The notes beneath the pieces are model-generated. The model was not told where the DNA came from and did not search any database. It saw nothing but the letters and a program-made list of their open reading frames with translations. Position numbers and translations under genes: made by a program. From an uncultured Bacteroidales bacterium (lineage in GTDB: Bacteria; Bacteroidota; Bacteroidia; Bacteroidales; UBA932): a stretch of 6,727 nucleotides of DNA. Shown one piece after another: positions 5,267 to 6,727 of this stretch (position 1 is its first letter; every line of letters starts with the position of its first letter). The DNA is taken from the NCBI GenBank assembly GCA_937906795.1, contig CALCUQ010000142.1:1-6727 (forward strand). Reading direction: 5' to 3'.

Positions 5267-6727
5267 CTAATATTTGAATGAGCTGTTCCCAATAAACTCT
5301 CTGAGTACAGATGTTGGTGGGATAGCTGATTGTTCCTGAGAATTCAATTCTACTGTATATGACAGGAATTTAAGCAGTCTCAAACTTTCTGCGTATACAG
5401 GAGATGTTGGGGAGATCCTTCTTAATAGTGGCTCTGCATAGTGTTTAAGCAGAGGCAGTTCATATAGCAGAGAGGAGTTGAACATTGCATCAGCATTTTC
5501 CTGGAATGGGAAAATGTTGTTGTATTCTCCACGTCTTACACTTGCCCATCTTTGAATGGTCTGTTCTGCAGAGGTGCCTCTAAAGTTGTTGTCCCTTACC
5601 ATTCTTCTAAGCAGTCGGTTGTCTGATGTAGAGATATAGTTATTCTCGTCAATTGAAAGTGATGTTAGGGCAGATGCGTATACAAGGAATTTTTTATCCC
5701 TTTCAATGGAGGCTGTAAGTTGTGGATTAAGTGCATGTATACCCTCCATTATAAGGATATCATTCTCTTGAAGTTTGATTTTGGTTCCGTCAAAATATCT
5801 TGCTCCTTTTGCGAAATCAAATTTTGGCAACAGAATTTCTTCTCCATTGAACAATTGTGTCAATTGATTGTTAAGAAATTTAAGGTCCATTGCACCAAGA
5901 CATTCAAAATCGTAATTGCCGCTTTCATCTCTAGGGGTATTCTCGCGGTTTACAAAATAGTTGTCCATTTCTATAACCACAGGGTTAAGACCAAGAACTT
6001 TAAGGTGAAGCGAAATCCTCTTTGATGTAGTTGTTTTTCCGCTGCTCGATGGCCCTGCCAGCAATACCAGTTTTACATTGTGCCTGCGTTTGTAGATCTG
6101 GTCTGCAATTGCGGCATATTTCCTCTCATGCAATGCTTCTGCTATCTGAATAGCCTGAGAGCCGTATCCAAGTGTTATTGCTTTGTTGATAGTAGCTATA
6201 TCCTGAGCTCCAATAATCTTGCACCAGTTTGCATTCTCTTTAAATACATTGAACAATTTTTCCTGGTATTTTACATTTGGCATATTGAATGGCATATTGC
6301 CCTCTGGAATCTGCAAATAGAATCCTTTATTGTATTTTTTTAGGTCAAATATGTTTATTGCTCCTGTGGAATGTAATTGAGGACCGTAGAATGTGTCTCC
6401 ATAAGTGTCTATAAAATGTACAGTTACAAAGAATCGGCCAAGATCCTTGCATAATCTGGCTTTGTCATATTGATGGTGGCTAAGGAAAAGATTTACAGCA
6501 TCCTGGTTGCAGAATTTATGCTTGACAATAGGGTAGTCTGCATCTATTATCTCCTGCATTTTCTTTTTTATGGCATATACCTGCTCCTCTGTTACATCCA
6601 TAACATTATTTATCCTGTTTTCAATGGAGTCACTGGCTGTATCACTGCGTGGAATATCTGTTATTTCTGCGTATGAACCGTTTGGAAGTGAGTAGTCAAT
6701 AACAAGTTGCTTGTTAGGGTACAGATC
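5267..6727 (-). CDS. Nucleoside (uridine) kinase with ThrRS-like N-terminal domain, partial at 5' end
   Basis: The visible 486 residues (residue 1 is the Asp codon at 6727-6725) run off the right edge with no stop. The Met codon at 6601-6599 is internal, because the 42 codons before it are open and family-like (LYPNKQLVIDYSLPNGSYAEI region resembles the segment after the HxxxH site of ThrRS). About 60-80 N-terminal residues, probably a TGS domain, are missing. Residues about 1-160 resemble the ThrRS second additional domain, including Y-G-D-T-F-Y-G-P-Q (109-117). The kinase domain follows: P-loop GPSSSGKTT (225-233), EMDNYF (253-258) with the catalytic Asp position, EGIHAL (328-333), and an Arg-rich LID RRMVRD (374-379) followed by RGTSAEQT. 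This is the uridine kinase/phosphoribulokinase family, expected to phosphorylate a nucleoside (probably uridine or cytidine) for salvage. What the ThrRS-like part does is not known to me. It converges on uvrA with 4 bases between stops. Confidence 0.88.
   Translation of the reverse strand, partial: DLYPNKQLVIDYSLPNGSYAEITDIPRSDTASDSIENRINNVMDVTEEQVYAIKKKMQEIIDADYPIVKHKFCNQDAVNLFLSHHQYDKARLCKDLGRFFVTVHFIDTYGDTFYGPQLHSTGAINIFDLKKYNKGFYLQIPEGNMPFNMPNVKYQEKLFNVFKENANWCKIIGAQDIATINKAITLGYGSQAIQIAEALHERKYAAIADQIYKRRHNVKLVLLAGPSSSGKTTTSKRISLHLKVLGLNPVVIEMDNYFVNRENTPRDESGNYDFECLGAMDLKFLNNQLTQLFNGEEILLPKFDFAKGARYFDGTKIKLQENDILIMEGIHALNPQLTASIERDKKFLVYASALTSLSIDENNYISTSDNRLLRRMVRDNNFRGTSAEQTIQRWASVRRGEYNNIFPFQENADAMFNSSLLYELPLLKHYAEPLLRRISPTSPVYAESLRLLKFLSYTVELNSQEQSAIPPTSVLREFIGNSSFKY

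Noticed and set aside
5237..5301. GAGAGTT/AACTCTC inverted repeat spanning the two convergent stops
   Set aside because: Seven base pairs around a 51-base loop with no T-run is too weak and open to be a terminator.
5720..6025. Plus-strand open frame of 101 codons inside the right-hand kinase
   Set aside because: Antisense to the conserved uridine-kinase core; Phe/Cys/Lys-rich composition typical of a shadow frame.
720..6043. Identical 14-mer gttgtttttccgct at 720-733 and 6030-6043
   Set aside because: Both copies encode the SGKTT of a P-loop on the minus strand with the same codons; explained by the shared Walker A motif, not a mobile repeat.

Overview
The window looks like a chromosomal segment of a Bacteroidetes bacterium, most likely Bacteroidales. 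The DNA is AT-rich. Start codons mostly lack Shine-Dalgarno sequences. Two perfect matches to the Bacteroidetes -7 promoter element TAnnTTTG sit in the one real intergenic region. The right-hand kinase has the ThrRS-like N-terminus plus uridine-kinase layout that I know from this phylum. This assignment rests on recognition and recall, not on a search.

Layout, left to right. (1) Positions 1-148 hold no intact gene. A minus-strand frame running off the left edge reads like the middle of an FprA-type flavodoxin domain whose 5' part is missing, and a weak terminator-like hairpin lies in the same bases. (2) Positions 149-763 (minus) encode a deoxynucleoside kinase. (3) Positions 764-883 are a divergent promoter region with two -7 elements pointing in opposite directions and a hairpin in the rightward leader. 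(4) Positions 884-5262 (plus) form a very tight three-gene unit: a glyoxalase-II-like metallo-beta-lactamase-fold hydrolase, an exported lytic transglycosylase, and uvrA. The first two genes overlap by 1 base and the second and third are separated by 3 bases. (5) Positions 5267-6727 (minus) encode a nucleoside (uridine) kinase fused to a ThrRS-like domain. It converges on uvrA with only 4 bases between the stop codons, and its N-terminus lies beyond the right edge.

Functionally this is mostly housekeeping: nucleoside salvage at both ends, and in the middle one operon combining thioester or metabolite hydrolysis, peptidoglycan turnover and nucleotide excision repair. The three operon genes have no known shared pathway, so co-transcription is the only link the sequence shows. 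I see no mobile element, CRISPR array, RNA gene or defence system, and I do not think the window holds a new multi-gene system. The points most worth a second look are the incomplete first zinc module of UvrA, the lost editing residues in the ThrRS-like part of the kinase, the apparent flavodoxin remnant at the left edge, and the compact divergent promoter.
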